Shown here: positions 32,403 to 41,316 of the stretch, piece by piece | Layout: each line of letters opens with the position of its first letter | How positions within the stretch are numbered: the first letter of the stretch is position 1 | NCBI RefSeq assembly: GCF_000718635.1 | Contig: NZ_JOBF01000002.1 | Location: 62,001 to 126,000, forward strand | DNA from: Streptomyces varsoviensis | GTDB taxonomy: Bacteria > Actinomycetota > Actinomycetes > Streptomycetales > Streptomycetaceae | Direction: 5' to 3' | DNA length: 64,000 nucleotides | Notes under the pieces: model-generated | What the model was told of the DNA's origin: nothing | The model's input: the letters and a program-made list of their open reading frames with translations, nothing else | The model's database searches: none | Translations under genes and position numbers: made by a program

Positions 32403-35400
32403 ATGGACGACGCGGGTCGCGACAGCGGAAGGCGCCGGGGAGCCGGCGGCCCGGCAGGACTGGACGTCAGAGCCCTGGAACGGGCGCTGCGCGCGCGGGT
32501 GCGCGGCGAGGTGCGCTTCGACGCCGGGAGCCGCGGGGCGTACGCGACCGACGCCTCCAACTACCGGCAGGTCCCGATCGGCGTGGTCGTCCCCCGCGAC
32601 GTGGAGGCGGGCGTGGCGGCGGTGGCCGTGTGCGCCGAGTACGGCGCCCCGCTGCTGTCCCGCGGCGGCGGCACCAGCCTCGGCGGCCAGTGCACCAACG
32701 AGGCCGTCGTCATCGACTGGACGAAGTACTGCGACAAGGTCGTCTCGGTCGACGCCACGCGGCGCACCTGCGTGGTCGAGCCGGGCATCGTCCTGGACGA
32801 ACTCAACCGGCGGCTCGCCGTCCACGGCCTGAAGTTCGGCCCCAAACCCTCCACGCACAGCCACTGCTCGCTGGGCGGGATGATCGGCAACAACTCGTGC
32901 GGCGCCTCGGCCCAGGCGTACGGCAAGACCGCCGACAACGTGCGGCGGCTGGAGATCCTGACCTACGACGGGGCCCGCTTCTGGGTGGGGCCGACATCGG
33001 CGGAGGCGTACGAGGAGGCGCTGGCCGCCGGGGGCCGCCGCGCGGAGATCCACCGCGGCCTGCGGGAGATCGTCGACCGCTACCTCCCGGACATCCGCAC
33101 CGGCTACCCGCGCCTGCCGCGCCGGGTCTCCGGGTACAACCTCGACGCGCTGCTCCCCGAGCACGGCTTCGACCTCGCCCGCGCCCTCGTCGGCAGCGAA
33201 GGGACCCTGGTCACCGTGGTACGGGCGGAACTCGACCTGGTGCCGGTGCCGCCCGCCGACGCCATCGTGGTCCTCGGCTACCCGGACATCTGCGCCGCGG
33301 CCGACGACGTGCCGCGCCTCCTGGAGCACAGCGAGCCGACCCAACTGGAGGCCCTCGACGGGCGGATGGCGCAACTGATGCGCGAGGAGGGCGCGTACCT
33401 CGACTCCCTCGACGCGTTCCCGCGGGGCGAGAGCTGGCTGCTCCTCCAGTTCAGCGGCGCGGACCAGCAGGACGTCGACGAGCAGGGGCGCGCCCTGCTG
33501 CGCGCCCTGGGCAGGGCCGAGGACGACCCGACCGTCGCCTTCTCGGACGACACCGGGCGCGAGCAGCGCATGCTCAAGGCGCGCGAAGCCGGCCTCGGCG
33601 TCACCGCCCGGCCGCCCGACGACCGGGAGACGTGGGAGGGCTGGGAGGACTCGGCCGTGCCCCCGGAACGTCTCGGGGACTACCTGCGGGACCTCAAGAA
33701 ACTGTTCGCGGAGTTCGACTACGACCACCCCGCGCTCTACGGGCACTTCGGCCAGGGGTGCGTGCACACCCGCATCCCCTTCGACCTCAAGAGCGCCGAC
33801 GGGGTGGCCCGCTTCCGCGCGTTCCTCTCCCGCGCCGCCGACCTCGTGTGCTCCTACGGCGGCTCGCTCTCCGGCGAGCACGGCGACGGTCAGGCCCGCG
33901 GCGAACTCTTGCCGAAGATGTTCGGCGAGCGGCTGGTCGCCGCCTTCGGCGAACTCAAAGCGCTCTTCGACCCGGGCGACCGCATGAACCCGGGCAAGGT
34001 GACCAGCCCCTACCGCGTCGACGACAACCTCCGCCTCGGGCCGCGGTGGCAGCCCGGCGGCATAGGGGAGACGCGGTTCGGCTACCCCGACGACGACCGC
34101 TCCTTCACCGGCGCCGTGATGCGCTGCGTCGGCGTCGGCAACTGCCGCTCCCGCACCGGCGGCGTGATGTGCCCCTCCTACCGGGCCACCGGCGAGGAGG
34201 AGCACTCCACCCGCGGCCGGGCCCGGCTGCTGTTCGAGATGGTCAGCGGCCACCCGGACTCCCCGGTCACCGACGGCTGGCGCTCGACCGAGGTCCGCGA
34301 CGCCCTGGACCTGTGCCTGGCGTGCAAGGGGTGCAAGTCCGACTGCCCGGTCGGCGTCGACATGGCCACGTACAAGGCGGAGTTCCTCGCCCACCACTAC
34401 GCGGGCCGGCCGCGGCCCGCCGCCCACTACGCCCTGGGCTGGCTGCCGCTGTGGGCGCGGCTCTCCCGCCTCGCGCCCCGCGCGGTCAACGCATGCCTCG
34501 CCGCCCCCGGACTCGCCCGGCTCGGCAAGCGGGCGGCCGGAGTGGCGGCCGAGCGCCCCGCGCCGCCCTTCGCCCACGAGTCGTTCGTCCAGTGGTGGGA
34601 GCGGCGCGGCGGCGCCGAGCCCGACCCCGGGGACGAGCGGGCCGTGGTGCTGTGGCCAGACACCTTCAGCACGTACTTCCACCCGGGCATCGCCATCTCG
34701 GCCGTACGGGTGCTGGAGGACGCCGGGTTCCGCGTCGCGGTGCCGACACGGCCCGTGTGCTGCGCCCTGACTTGGATCTCCACCGGGCAACTGAACGTCG
34801 CGAAGCGCGTGCTCCACCGCACCCTCGACGTGCTGCGGCCGTGGATCGACGCCGGTACGCCCGTCATCGGCCTGGAACCCTCCTGCACGGCCGTCTTCCG
34901 CGCCGACGCCCCGGAACTGCTCCCCGACGACGAGGACGTGCAGCGGCTGTCCCGGCGGTTCCGCACCTTCGCGGAACAGCTCGCGGGCCACGCGCCGGAG
35001 GGCTGGCGACCGCCCGTACTCGACCGGCGGGCCACGACGCAGACCCACTGTCACCAGCACGCCGTCCTCAAGGACGACCCCGACCGCGAACTGATGCGCC
35101 GGGCCGGCATCGACGCGCGCGTCCTGGACGAGGGGTGCTGCGGCCTGGCCGGCAACTTCGGCTTCGAACGCGGCCACCACGACCTGTCGATGGACATCGC
35201 CGAACAGGGCTTCCTCCCGGCCGTACGCGACACCGCCCCCGACGCGCTCGTCCTCGCGGACGGCTTCAGTTGCCGCACCCAGATCGAACACGCCGGCACC
35301 GGCCGCCGCGCGATGCACCTCGCCGAGGCCCTGGCACTCGGCCTCGACGGCCGCGCCGGGCCGGCCGACCGCCCCGAAACGCGGACCGACAACCCCGAGT

Positions 35401-35564
35401 CTCGCGCCGACCACGCCGAATCGCCTGCCGCCCACCCCGAAACGCTCATCGAGCGCCCCACCGTGCCGCCCCGCGACGCCCGTCTCGCCACCGCCGCCGC
35501 GTCCCTCGCCGTCCTGGCCTCCGGGGCCGCGGCCCTGCGGACGCTGCGCCGACGCGGCGGATGA
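32403..35564 (+). CDS. FAD- and Fe-S-containing D-lactate dehydrogenase-like oxidase
   Basis: 1,053 residues, a fusion seen in Dld-II/glycolate-oxidase-like proteins. Order: PCMH FAD domain (about 40-250, LLSRGGGTSLGGQC, HSHCSLGGMIGNNSCG), FAD-oxidase C domain (to about 530, GEHGDGQARGELLPKMFG), a Cys-containing stretch (VGNCRSRTGGVMCPSYR), 4Fe-4S motif CLACKGCKSDCPVGVD, then two CCG-type domains (RPVCCALTWISTGQL; DEGCCGLAGNFGFERGHHD), and a C-terminal hydrophobic helix with an Arg-rich end. Predicted to oxidise a 2-hydroxy acid, probably D-lactate, and pass electrons to quinone. The tail region 935-1010 has acidic/Pro repeats (HPETLIERP). Confidence 0.85.
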   Translation: MDDAGRDSGRRRGAGGPAGLDVRALERALRARVRGEVRFDAGSRGAYATDASNYRQVPIGVVVPRDVEAGVAAVAVCAEYGAPLLSRGGGTSLGGQCTNEAVVIDWTKYCDKVVSVDATRRTCVVEPGIVLDELNRRLAVHGLKFGPKPSTHSHCSLGGMIGNNSCGASAQAYGKTADNVRRLEILTYDGARFWVGPTSAEAYEEALAAGGRRAEIHRGLREIVDRYLPDIRTGYPRLPRRVSGYNLDALLPEHGFDLARALVGSEGTLVTVVRAELDLVPVPPADAIVVLGYPDICAAADDVPRLLEHSEPTQLEALDGRMAQLMREEGAYLDSLDAFPRGESWLLLQFSGADQQDVDEQGRALLRALGRAEDDPTVAFSDDTGREQRMLKAREAGLGVTARPPDDRETWEGWEDSAVPPERLGDYLRDLKKLFAEFDYDHPALYGHFGQGCVHTRIPFDLKSADGVARFRAFLSRAADLVCSYGGSLSGEHGDGQARGELLPKMFGERLVAAFGELKALFDPGDRMNPGKVTSPYRVDDNLRLGPRWQPGGIGETRFGYPDDDRSFTGAVMRCVGVGNCRSRTGGVMCPSYRATGEEEHSTRGRARLLFEMVSGHPDSPVTDGWRSTEVRDALDLCLACKGCKSDCPVGVDMATYKAEFLAHHYAGRPRPAAHYALGWLPLWARLSRLAPRAVNACLAAPGLARLGKRAAGVAAERPAPPFAHESFVQWWERRGGAEPDPGDERAVVLWPDTFSTYFHPGIAISAVRVLEDAGFRVAVPTRPVCCALTWISTGQLNVAKRVLHRTLDVLRPWIDAGTPVIGLEPSCTAVFRADAPELLPDDEDVQRLSRRFRTFAEQLAGHAPEGWRPPVLDRRATTQTHCHQHAVLKDDPDRELMRRAGIDARVLDEGCCGLAGNFGFERGHHDLSMDIAEQGFLPAVRDTAPDALVLADGFSCRTQIEHAGTGRRAMHLAEALALGLDGRAGPADRPETRTDNPESRADHAESPAAHPETLIERPTVPPRDARLATAAASLAVLASGAAALRTLRRRGG

Positions 35565-35697
35565 GTCCGGGCCGCGAATGAGTCCGCGCGCCGCCGCTCC
35601 GCGATCCGCCGTACGAAACCCCGACCCCGCGCCCCGTACGAAACCCCGGCCCCGCATCCCGTACGACCCGCCCCACCCCGCACCGAAAGGAAACACC

Positions 35698-37509
35698 ATG
35701 TCGACCAAGGTCTCCGACCACCTCCTGCAGCGGCTGCGCGAGTGGGAGGTCGAGCACGTCTTCGCGTACCCGGGCGACGGCATCAACGAGTTGCTGGCCG
35801 CCTGGGAGCGCGCCGACAACACCCCCCGGTTCGTCCAGGCCCGGCACGAGGAGATGGCCGCGTTCGAAGCGGTCGGCTACGCGAAGTTCTCCGGCAAGGC
35901 CGGGGTGTGCGCGGCGACGTCCGGACCCGGCGCGATCCACCTGCTCAACGGCCTCTACGACGCGAAGCTCGACCACGTCCCGGTCGTGGCGATCGTCGGC
36001 CAGACCAACCGCAGCGCGATGGGCGGCTCCTATCAGCAGGAAGTCGACCTCATGAGCCTCTACAAGGACGTGGCGTCGGACTTCTGCGAGATGGTGACCG
36101 TACCCGAGCAGCTTCCCAACGTCCTCGACCGGGCGATGCGCACCGCGCTGTCCAGGCGGACCGTCACCGCGCTGATCATCCCCGCCGACGTGCAGGAGCT
36201 GGACTACTCGCCGCCCAAGCACGCCTTCAAGATGGTGCCCTCCAGCCTCGGCATCGCCCAGTACGCGCCGGTCCCCGCCCAGGAGGAGGTCGCCCGCGCC
36301 GCGGAAGTGCTCAACGCGGGCGAGAAGGTGGCCATCCTCATCGGCCAGGGCGCGCGCGGCGCCCGCGAAGAGGTCGAGGCCGTCGCCGACGCCCTCGGGG
36401 CCGGCGTGGCCAAGGCGCTGCTCGGCAAGGACGCCCTCTCCGACGAGCTGCCGTACGTCACCGGGGCCATCGGCCTGCTGGGCACCCGGCCCTCCTACGA
36501 GCTGATGCAGGGCTGCGACACCCTGCTCGTCATCGGCTCCAGCTTCCCCTACACGCAGTTCATGCCCGAACTCGACCAGGCGCGGGCCGTGCAGATCGAC
36601 ATCGACCCGCACATGATCGGGCTCCGCTACCCCTTCGAGGTCAACCTCGTGGGCGATGCCGGGGCCACCCTCCGGGCCCTCCTCCCGCAACTGAAGCGGA
36701 AGAAGCACGGGGCGTGGCGCAAGAAGATCGAGAAGGACAGCGCCCGCTGGTGGCAGGTGATGGAGCGGCGGGCGGCCGTGGACGCCGACCCGCTCAACCC
36801 CGAGTACGTCGTGCACGCCCTCGACGCGCTGCTGCCCGACGATGTCATCCTCGCCGCCGACTCCGGCTCGGCCGCCAACTGGTACGCCCGCCACCTGCGC
36901 CTGCGCGGCGCCATGCGCGGATCGCTGTCCGGCACGCTCGCCACCATGGGGCCGGGCGTCCCCTACGTCATCGGCGCCAAGTTCGCCCATCCCGAACGCC
37001 CCGCCGTGGCGATCGTCGGCGACGGCGCGATGCAGATGAACGGCATGGCCGAACTCATCACCGCCGCGAAGTACCGCAAGGACTGGCAGGACCCGCGGCT
37101 CGTCTTCGCGGTCCTCAACAACCAGGACCTCAACCAGGTCACCTGGGAGATGCGCGCCATGTCGGGCGCCCCGGAGTTCCGGGTCTCGCAGTCCATCCCG
37201 GACGTCCCGTACGCGGACTTCGCCCGCTCGATCGGGCTCGGCGGCGTACGGGTGGAGAAGACCGACGACGTGATCCCGGCCTGGCGCGAGGCGCTGGGGG
37301 CCGACCGGCCCTTCGTCATCGACTTCCGCACCGACCCCGACGTGCCGCCGATCCCCCCGCACGCCGACCTCGACCAGATCGAGGCCGCCGCCACCGCCCT
37401 CCTCAAGGGCGACCCCGACGCCGCCGGCGTGGTCCGGCAGGGGTTCAAGGCGAAGGTCCAGGAAATGCTCCCCGGCCACCGGCGGCGCGACGGGAAGGAA
37501 GGCGGCTGA
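35698..37509 (+). CDS. TPP-dependent pyruvate oxidase/dehydrogenase (PoxB-like)
   Basis: 603-residue thiamine enzyme. Domains: Pyr (1-175; YPGDGINELL and the catalytic Glu in ARHEEMAAFEAVGY), central FAD/NAD-like domain (about 195-325), PP domain (about 370-555) with the Mg/TPP motif IVGDGAMQMNG ... LNNQDLNQVTWE. The ending lacks a clear amphipathic membrane helix but is basic (GFKAKVQEM). PoxB decarboxylates pyruvate to acetate and reduces quinone. The upstream Dld-like gene makes pyruvate from lactate, so the two could form a lactate-to-acetate respiratory route (inference). The 133-base gap before it carries three 24-bp CCGTACGAAACCCC-like repeats. Start ATG 35698 with GAAAGGAA. Confidence 0.87.
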   Translation: MSTKVSDHLLQRLREWEVEHVFAYPGDGINELLAAWERADNTPRFVQARHEEMAAFEAVGYAKFSGKAGVCAATSGPGAIHLLNGLYDAKLDHVPVVAIVGQTNRSAMGGSYQQEVDLMSLYKDVASDFCEMVTVPEQLPNVLDRAMRTALSRRTVTALIIPADVQELDYSPPKHAFKMVPSSLGIAQYAPVPAQEEVARAAEVLNAGEKVAILIGQGARGAREEVEAVADALGAGVAKALLGKDALSDELPYVTGAIGLLGTRPSYELMQGCDTLLVIGSSFPYTQFMPELDQARAVQIDIDPHMIGLRYPFEVNLVGDAGATLRALLPQLKRKKHGAWRKKIEKDSARWWQVMERRAAVDADPLNPEYVVHALDALLPDDVILAADSGSAANWYARHLRLRGAMRGSLSGTLATMGPGVPYVIGAKFAHPERPAVAIVGDGAMQMNGMAELITAAKYRKDWQDPRLVFAVLNNQDLNQVTWEMRAMSGAPEFRVSQSIPDVPYADFARSIGLGGVRVEKTDDVIPAWREALGADRPFVIDFRTDPDVPPIPPHADLDQIEAAATALLKGDPDAAGVVRQGFKAKVQEMLPGHRRRDGKEGG

Positions 37510-37511
37510 CC

Positions 37512-38666
37512 GTGCCCGCCGCCCGGCCGGCGGCGGCCGGCGAGCCGAGCGTGGACGAGATCACCTGCGCGGTCTACTCGGCGCCCACCGACGCGCCCGA
37601 AGGCGACGCCACCCTGACCTGGGACGCCACCACCCTCGTCCTCGTGCGGGCCCGCTCCGGCACCGTCACCGGGCTCGGCTACACCTACGGCGCGCCGGCC
37701 ACCGCCCACGTCATCGGCGACCGCCTCGCCGGCGTGGTCACCGGCCGGTGCGCCTGGGACATCCCGGCCGCGCACGAGGCGATGAACCGGGCCGTACGCA
37801 ACGAGGGGCGGCCGGGCCTCGTCGCCGGGGCGATCTCGGCGGTCGACATCGCCCTGTGGGACCTCAAGGCACGCCTCCTCGACCTCCCGCTGACCCGGCT
37901 CCTCGGCGCGGTCCGCCACGAGGTGCCCGTGTACGGCAGCGGCGGCTTCACCACGTACGGCGCCGAGCGGCAGGACGCGCAGCTCCGCGAGTGGGTGCAC
38001 GGGCTGGGCATGCCCCGCGTCAAGATCAAGATCGGGGAGTCCTGGGGGACGCGCGAGCGCCGGGACCGGGAGCGCGTCGCCCAGGCGCGCCGCGGCATCG
38101 GCGCCGAGGCGGAGCTGTACGTCGACGCCAACGGCGGCTACACCCGCAAGCAGGCCGTCCGCCTCGGGCCGTTCCTCGCCGACCACGGCGTCACCTGGTT
38201 CGAGGAGCCCGTCTCCTCCGACGACTTGACGGGGCTGGCACGGGTACGGGCCGCCGTACCGGCCGATGTCACCGCCGGCGAATACGGCTACCACCTGCCC
38301 TACTTCGAGCACATGATCGCCGCCGGGGCCGTCGACTGCCTCCAGGCCGACGCCACCCGCTGCGGCGGCATCACCGCCTGGCTCCGCGTCGCCGCCCTCG
38401 CCGAGGCGTCCGGGCTCCAGATCTCCGGCCACTGCGCACCGCACGTCCACGCGCACGCCGCGGCCGCCGTCCCCAACCTCCGCCACCTGGAGTGGTTCCA
38501 CGACCACGCCCGCGTCGAACACCTGCTGTTCGACGGGGCACTGGACCCCTCCGGCGGCACCATCCGCCCCGGAGCCGACGCCGCCCCGGGCCACGGACTG
38601 ACCCTGCGCCCGGACAGCGAGGCGGCGCTGCGACACCGGGCGGTGACGAGCGGCGGGCCGCGGTGA
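37512..38666 (+). CDS. Enolase-superfamily (mandelate racemase-like) enzyme
   Basis: 384 residues. Seen: KxK acid/base motif in RVKIKIGES, metal ligands Asp in YVDANGGYT, Glu in WFEEPVSSDD, Glu in TAGEYGYHLP, Asp in LQADATRCGGIT and His in SGHCAPHVHAH: the His-Asp pair puts it in the MR subgroup, usually acid-sugar dehydratases. Substrate unknown. GTG start 37512 lies two bases after the PoxB stop, so they are co-transcribed. The short gap is the best evidence for a common pathway. Confidence 0.85.
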   Translation: MPAARPAAAGEPSVDEITCAVYSAPTDAPEGDATLTWDATTLVLVRARSGTVTGLGYTYGAPATAHVIGDRLAGVVTGRCAWDIPAAHEAMNRAVRNEGRPGLVAGAISAVDIALWDLKARLLDLPLTRLLGAVRHEVPVYGSGGFTTYGAERQDAQLREWVHGLGMPRVKIKIGESWGTRERRDRERVAQARRGIGAEAELYVDANGGYTRKQAVRLGPFLADHGVTWFEEPVSSDDLTGLARVRAAVPADVTAGEYGYHLPYFEHMIAAGAVDCLQADATRCGGITAWLRVAALAEASGLQISGHCAPHVHAHAAAAVPNLRHLEWFHDHARVEHLLFDGALDPSGGTIRPGADAAPGHGLTLRPDSEAALRHRAVTSGGPR

Positions 38667-38861
38667 ACGGCTCCCTGCCGCCCCCGACGCGCCGGCCTCC
38701 CCGGCCTCCCCGGCCGCCCAGGGCGTCGATTTCTCGCGGCCCCTTGGGGAGCCGGTGGGCCGGGCGGCGGACGCCGGACGGCGGCGCGGCGCGGTTGCGG
38801 CCGCCGCCCGCAGCCGCGTGTGAGGCTGAGGGACAGGCGGCCGACGGGAGGAGGGACCACG

Positions 38862-39044
38862 GTGCGCATCGTGGCGGCCGTCGCCGAACTGGCGGGCTGG
38901 TGGGCGGCGCTGATGGCCCTCTGGCTCGTCCTGATCAGCAGCGTGGACACCCTGGAGGCCCTGGTCGGCGCGGCCGCCGCGCTCCTCGCCGCCTGCGCGG
39001 CCCGCGGCGCACGGCGGGCGGCACGTGGGCGGGACGCCGGATGA
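38862..39044 (+). CDS. Short MrpE/MbhA-like antiporter subunit
   Basis: 60 residues, two predicted helices (about 3-22 and 28-45) and a basic tail. WWAALMALWLVLISSVDTLEALVGAAAALLAA (positions 11-42) resembles the start of MrpE, where the full subunit has about 150-190 residues; the C-terminal domain is missing. GTG 38862 follows GGGAGGAGGGA. First gene of the antiporter block; 195 bases separate it from the enolase gene. Confidence 0.65.
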   Translation: MRIVAAVAELAGWWAALMALWLVLISSVDTLEALVGAAAALLAACAARGARRAARGRDAG

Positions 39045-39132
39045 GGCGGGGGCGCGGAGTCCGGTGGCCCCGCCGGCCACGGCGGTTGCCCGTCTCCCGC
39101 GCCGCCGCGCTCCCGACCGCGGACGGCGAGCC

Positions 39133-39852
39133 ATGAACGGCTGGCTCGCCGCGGCCACCGCGCTCCTGGTGTGCGGGGTCGGTCCGGCCGCGTACGGCGT
39201 GGTCACCGGGCCCGTCCACCGGCGCATCGCGGCCCAGAACCTCACGACCACCCTGGTCAGCCTGGTCCTCCTGCTGCTCGCCCAGGGCTACGCGCGCCCC
39301 GCGTACGTGGACACCGCCCTCCTCCTCGCGGTCCTCGGCCCCGCCGGCACGCTGGTCTACGTCCGGCTGCTCGCCCCCGACGTCGCCGAACGGCCGCCGC
39401 GGCCCCGCCGGCTGCGCGCGCTGACCCTGACCAACTACGTCGCCGTGGCCGCGGTGACGCTGCCGCTCTGCGCCGCCGCCGGACCCGGCCGCTCCCTGGC
39501 GAAGCTCCTGGTCATCGCCGTCCTACTGGGTCTCGGCAGCCATGTGACGGCCCGTGCGATGACGGCGGGCCCGGGCGGGCCGGCTGATGACGAGACGTCA
39601 CCTGACGGGCCGGCCCCGGACGGGCCAGTTACGGGCGGGCGGGTTACGGGCGGGGCGTCCACGGACGGGCCGGTCACCGGCGCACCGGCCGATGACGGGC
39701 GGACACCCGGTGGCCCAGTCACGGACGGGCCCGTTGATGACCGACGGGCACCCGGCGATCCAGTCACGGACGGGCCCACTTATGACGGACAGCCCCCCGG
39801 TGCCCCCCTCACGAACGGGCCGGCCGCCGGCGGGCCAGGAGCGGGCCGATGA
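39133..39852 (+). CDS. MrpF-MrpG fusion with a repeated hydrophilic tail
   Basis: 239 residues. Residues 1-90 match MrpF (three helices; GPVHRRIAAQNLTTTLVSLV, then YVDTALLLAVLGPAGTLVYVRLL). Residues 95-150 resemble the second half of MrpG (RSLAKLLVIAVLLGLGSHVTARAM). The last 85 residues are a repeat-rich Pro/Gly/Asp tail with variants of PVTDGP and APDDG; the underlying DNA (39590-39850) is a degenerate tandem repeat. The fusion and tail are unusual. Its stop overlaps the next start (ATGA at 39849). Confidence 0.72.
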   Translation: MNGWLAAATALLVCGVGPAAYGVVTGPVHRRIAAQNLTTTLVSLVLLLLAQGYARPAYVDTALLLAVLGPAGTLVYVRLLAPDVAERPPRPRRLRALTLTNYVAVAAVTLPLCAAAGPGRSLAKLLVIAVLLGLGSHVTARAMTAGPGGPADDETSPDGPAPDGPVTGGRVTGGASTDGPVTGAPADDGRTPGGPVTDGPVDDRRAPGDPVTDGPTYDGQPPGAPLTNGPAAGGPGAGR

Positions 39853-40151
39853 CCGATCTGCCGCTGCTCGCCGGTCTCGCCCTCGTCGTCGCCGCCGCGA
39901 CCGCGACGGTGCTGGTCCGCGACCCCGGCCGGCAGGCGTTCCCGCTGGCCCTGCTCGGGCTGGCGCTCGGCGTCCTCTTCCTCCTGCTCCAGGCCCCCGA
40001 CGTGGCCCTGTCCCAGCTCGCGGTCGGCTGCGCCCTCACCCCGCTCATGGTCCTGCTGACCGTACGCAAGGCGCGGCGCCGAGCGCGCCCACGAGGCCGC
40101 GCCGACGCGGCGCCCGCGAGGCTCCGGCACGAGGAGGAGGACCGGGAATGA
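39849..40151 (+). CDS. MbhD-like subunit (DUF4040; MrpA C-terminal part)
   Basis: 100 residues, three helices, with GLALGVLFLLLQAPDVALSQ and VGCALTPLMVLLTVRKARR, the DUF4040/MbhD signature that in Mrp systems is fused to the end of MrpA. Here it is a separate protein, as in hydrogenase-linked Mbh modules. ATG overlaps on both sides. Confidence 0.85.
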   Translation: MTDLPLLAGLALVVAAATATVLVRDPGRQAFPLALLGLALGVLFLLLQAPDVALSQLAVGCALTPLMVLLTVRKARRRARPRGRADAAPARLRHEEEDRE

Positions 40152-40972
40152 GCCGCGGACTACGGCGCTGGGTCCTGGCTCTCGGACTCCTCGGGACGGC
40201 CGTGCTCCTCGTCCTGGCCGCTCGCGGCCTGCCCGCGTTCGGCGGCTCGGCGCACCCCTACGGCGAGCGGGCGGTGCACGCCGCGCTCGACCGGCACACC
40301 GCCAACACCGTCGCCGCGGTCACCTTCGACCAGCGCTCCTTCGACACCCTGGGGGAGGAGTCGATCCTCTTCGGCGCCGTCCTCGGGACCGTCGTGCTGC
40401 TCCGCCAGACCCGCGACGAGAACCGGCTGCCGCCCCAGCCGGCGCGCGTCTCACCGCCCGTACGCCGCTACGCGCTGCTGGCGCTCCCCGTGACCCTCCT
40501 CGTCGGGCTGTATATCGTCGCGCACGGCCAGCTCAGCCCCGGCGGCGGCTTCCAGGGCGGCATCGTCGTCGCCACCGCGCTCCATCTCCTCTACATCGCC
40601 GTCGACTACCGCGCCCTGGAACGGATTCGCCCGATCGGGCTGTACGAGGCGGCCGACGCGGCGGGCGAGGCCGCGTACGTGCTCCTCGGCGCCGCCGGGC
40701 TGCTCGCGGGCACCGCCTTCCTCGCCAACGTCCTTCCGTACGGCACCCTCAACACCCTGGCCTCCGGCGGCACCGTGCCGCTGTTCAACGCCGCCATCGG
40801 GGTGGAGGTGGCCTGCGGTGTGGTCGTCCTGCTGGCCCGCTTCCTCGACCAGGCCGTGGAGATCGTGTCCACCGATGCCGATGCCGATGCCGATCCCGAT
40901 GCCGACGCCGATAGCGACACCGACGCCGACGCCCGCTCCCACGACGCCGCCGGCGAGGAGGCCGACACATGA
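40148..40972 (+). CDS. MbhE-MrpB fusion subunit with Asp-Ala repeat tail
   Basis: 274 residues. Residues 1-85 resemble MbhE (the last part of Mrp[27 protein letters not shown]). Residues 100-235 are MrpB ([49 protein letters not shown] split). The C-terminus (about 245-262) is a DA-rich tail, [17 protein letters not shown], encoded by a GATGCC-like simple repeat at 40875-40940, prone to slippage. ATGA overlaps at both ends. Separate MbhE and MrpB proteins are the norm. Confidence 0.82.
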   Translation: MSRGLRRWVLALGLLGTAVLLVLAARGLPAFGGSAHPYGERAVHAALDRHTANTVAAVTFDQRSFDTLGEESILFGAVLGTVVLLRQTRDENRLPPQPARVSPPVRRYALLALPVTLLVGLYIVAHGQLSPGGGFQGGIVVATALHLLYIAVDYRALERIRPIGLYEAADAAGEAAYVLLGAAGLLAGTAFLANVLPYGTLNTLASGGTVPLFNAAIGVEVACGVVVLLARFLDQAVEIVSTDADADADPDADADSDTDADARSHDAAGEEADT

Positions 40973-41316
40973 CCGTTCTGCCCTACCTCGTCGCGGCATG
41001 GCTCTTCCTGATCGGCTGCTACGGGCTGGCCACCAGCCGCGACCTCATCCACGCCGTCGGCTGCCTCGCCGTCTGCCAGTCCTCGACCTATGTGCTGCTG
41101 CTGGCCGTCGGCTACCGCGACGGCGGCACCGCCCCCGTCTTCTCCGACATCGCCCCCGGCTCCCGGCCGGTGGTCGACCCCGTCGTGCAGGCCATGGTCC
41201 TCACCGATGTCGTCATCGGCGCCACGGTCACCGCGCTGCTGCTCGCCCTCGTCGTACAGATCGCCAAGCGGCACGGCACGGTGGACCCCGACGAACTGTC
41301 GGAGCTGCGCGGGTGA
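40969..41316 (+). CDS. mrpC: MrpC/MbhG-like (NuoK-type) antiporter subunit
   Basis: 115 residues, three helices: [40 protein letters not shown] and [20 protein letters not shown]. The last, with its ALVLTAIVI-like sequence, is the NuoK/MrpC signature. Overlaps the neighbouring genes by 4 bases each. Confidence 0.9.
   Translation: MTVLPYLVAAWLFLIGCYGLATSRDLIHAVGCLAVCQSSTYVLLLAVGYRDGGTAPVFSDIAPGSRPVVDPVVQAMVLTDVVIGATVTALLLALVVQIAKRHGTVDPDELSELRG

Noticed and set aside
32253..35822. A 1,189-codon open frame on the minus strand opposite the Dld-like gene
   Set aside because: Mirror frame caused by high GC; no family motifs, while the plus strand has clear FAD and Fe-S signatures throughout.
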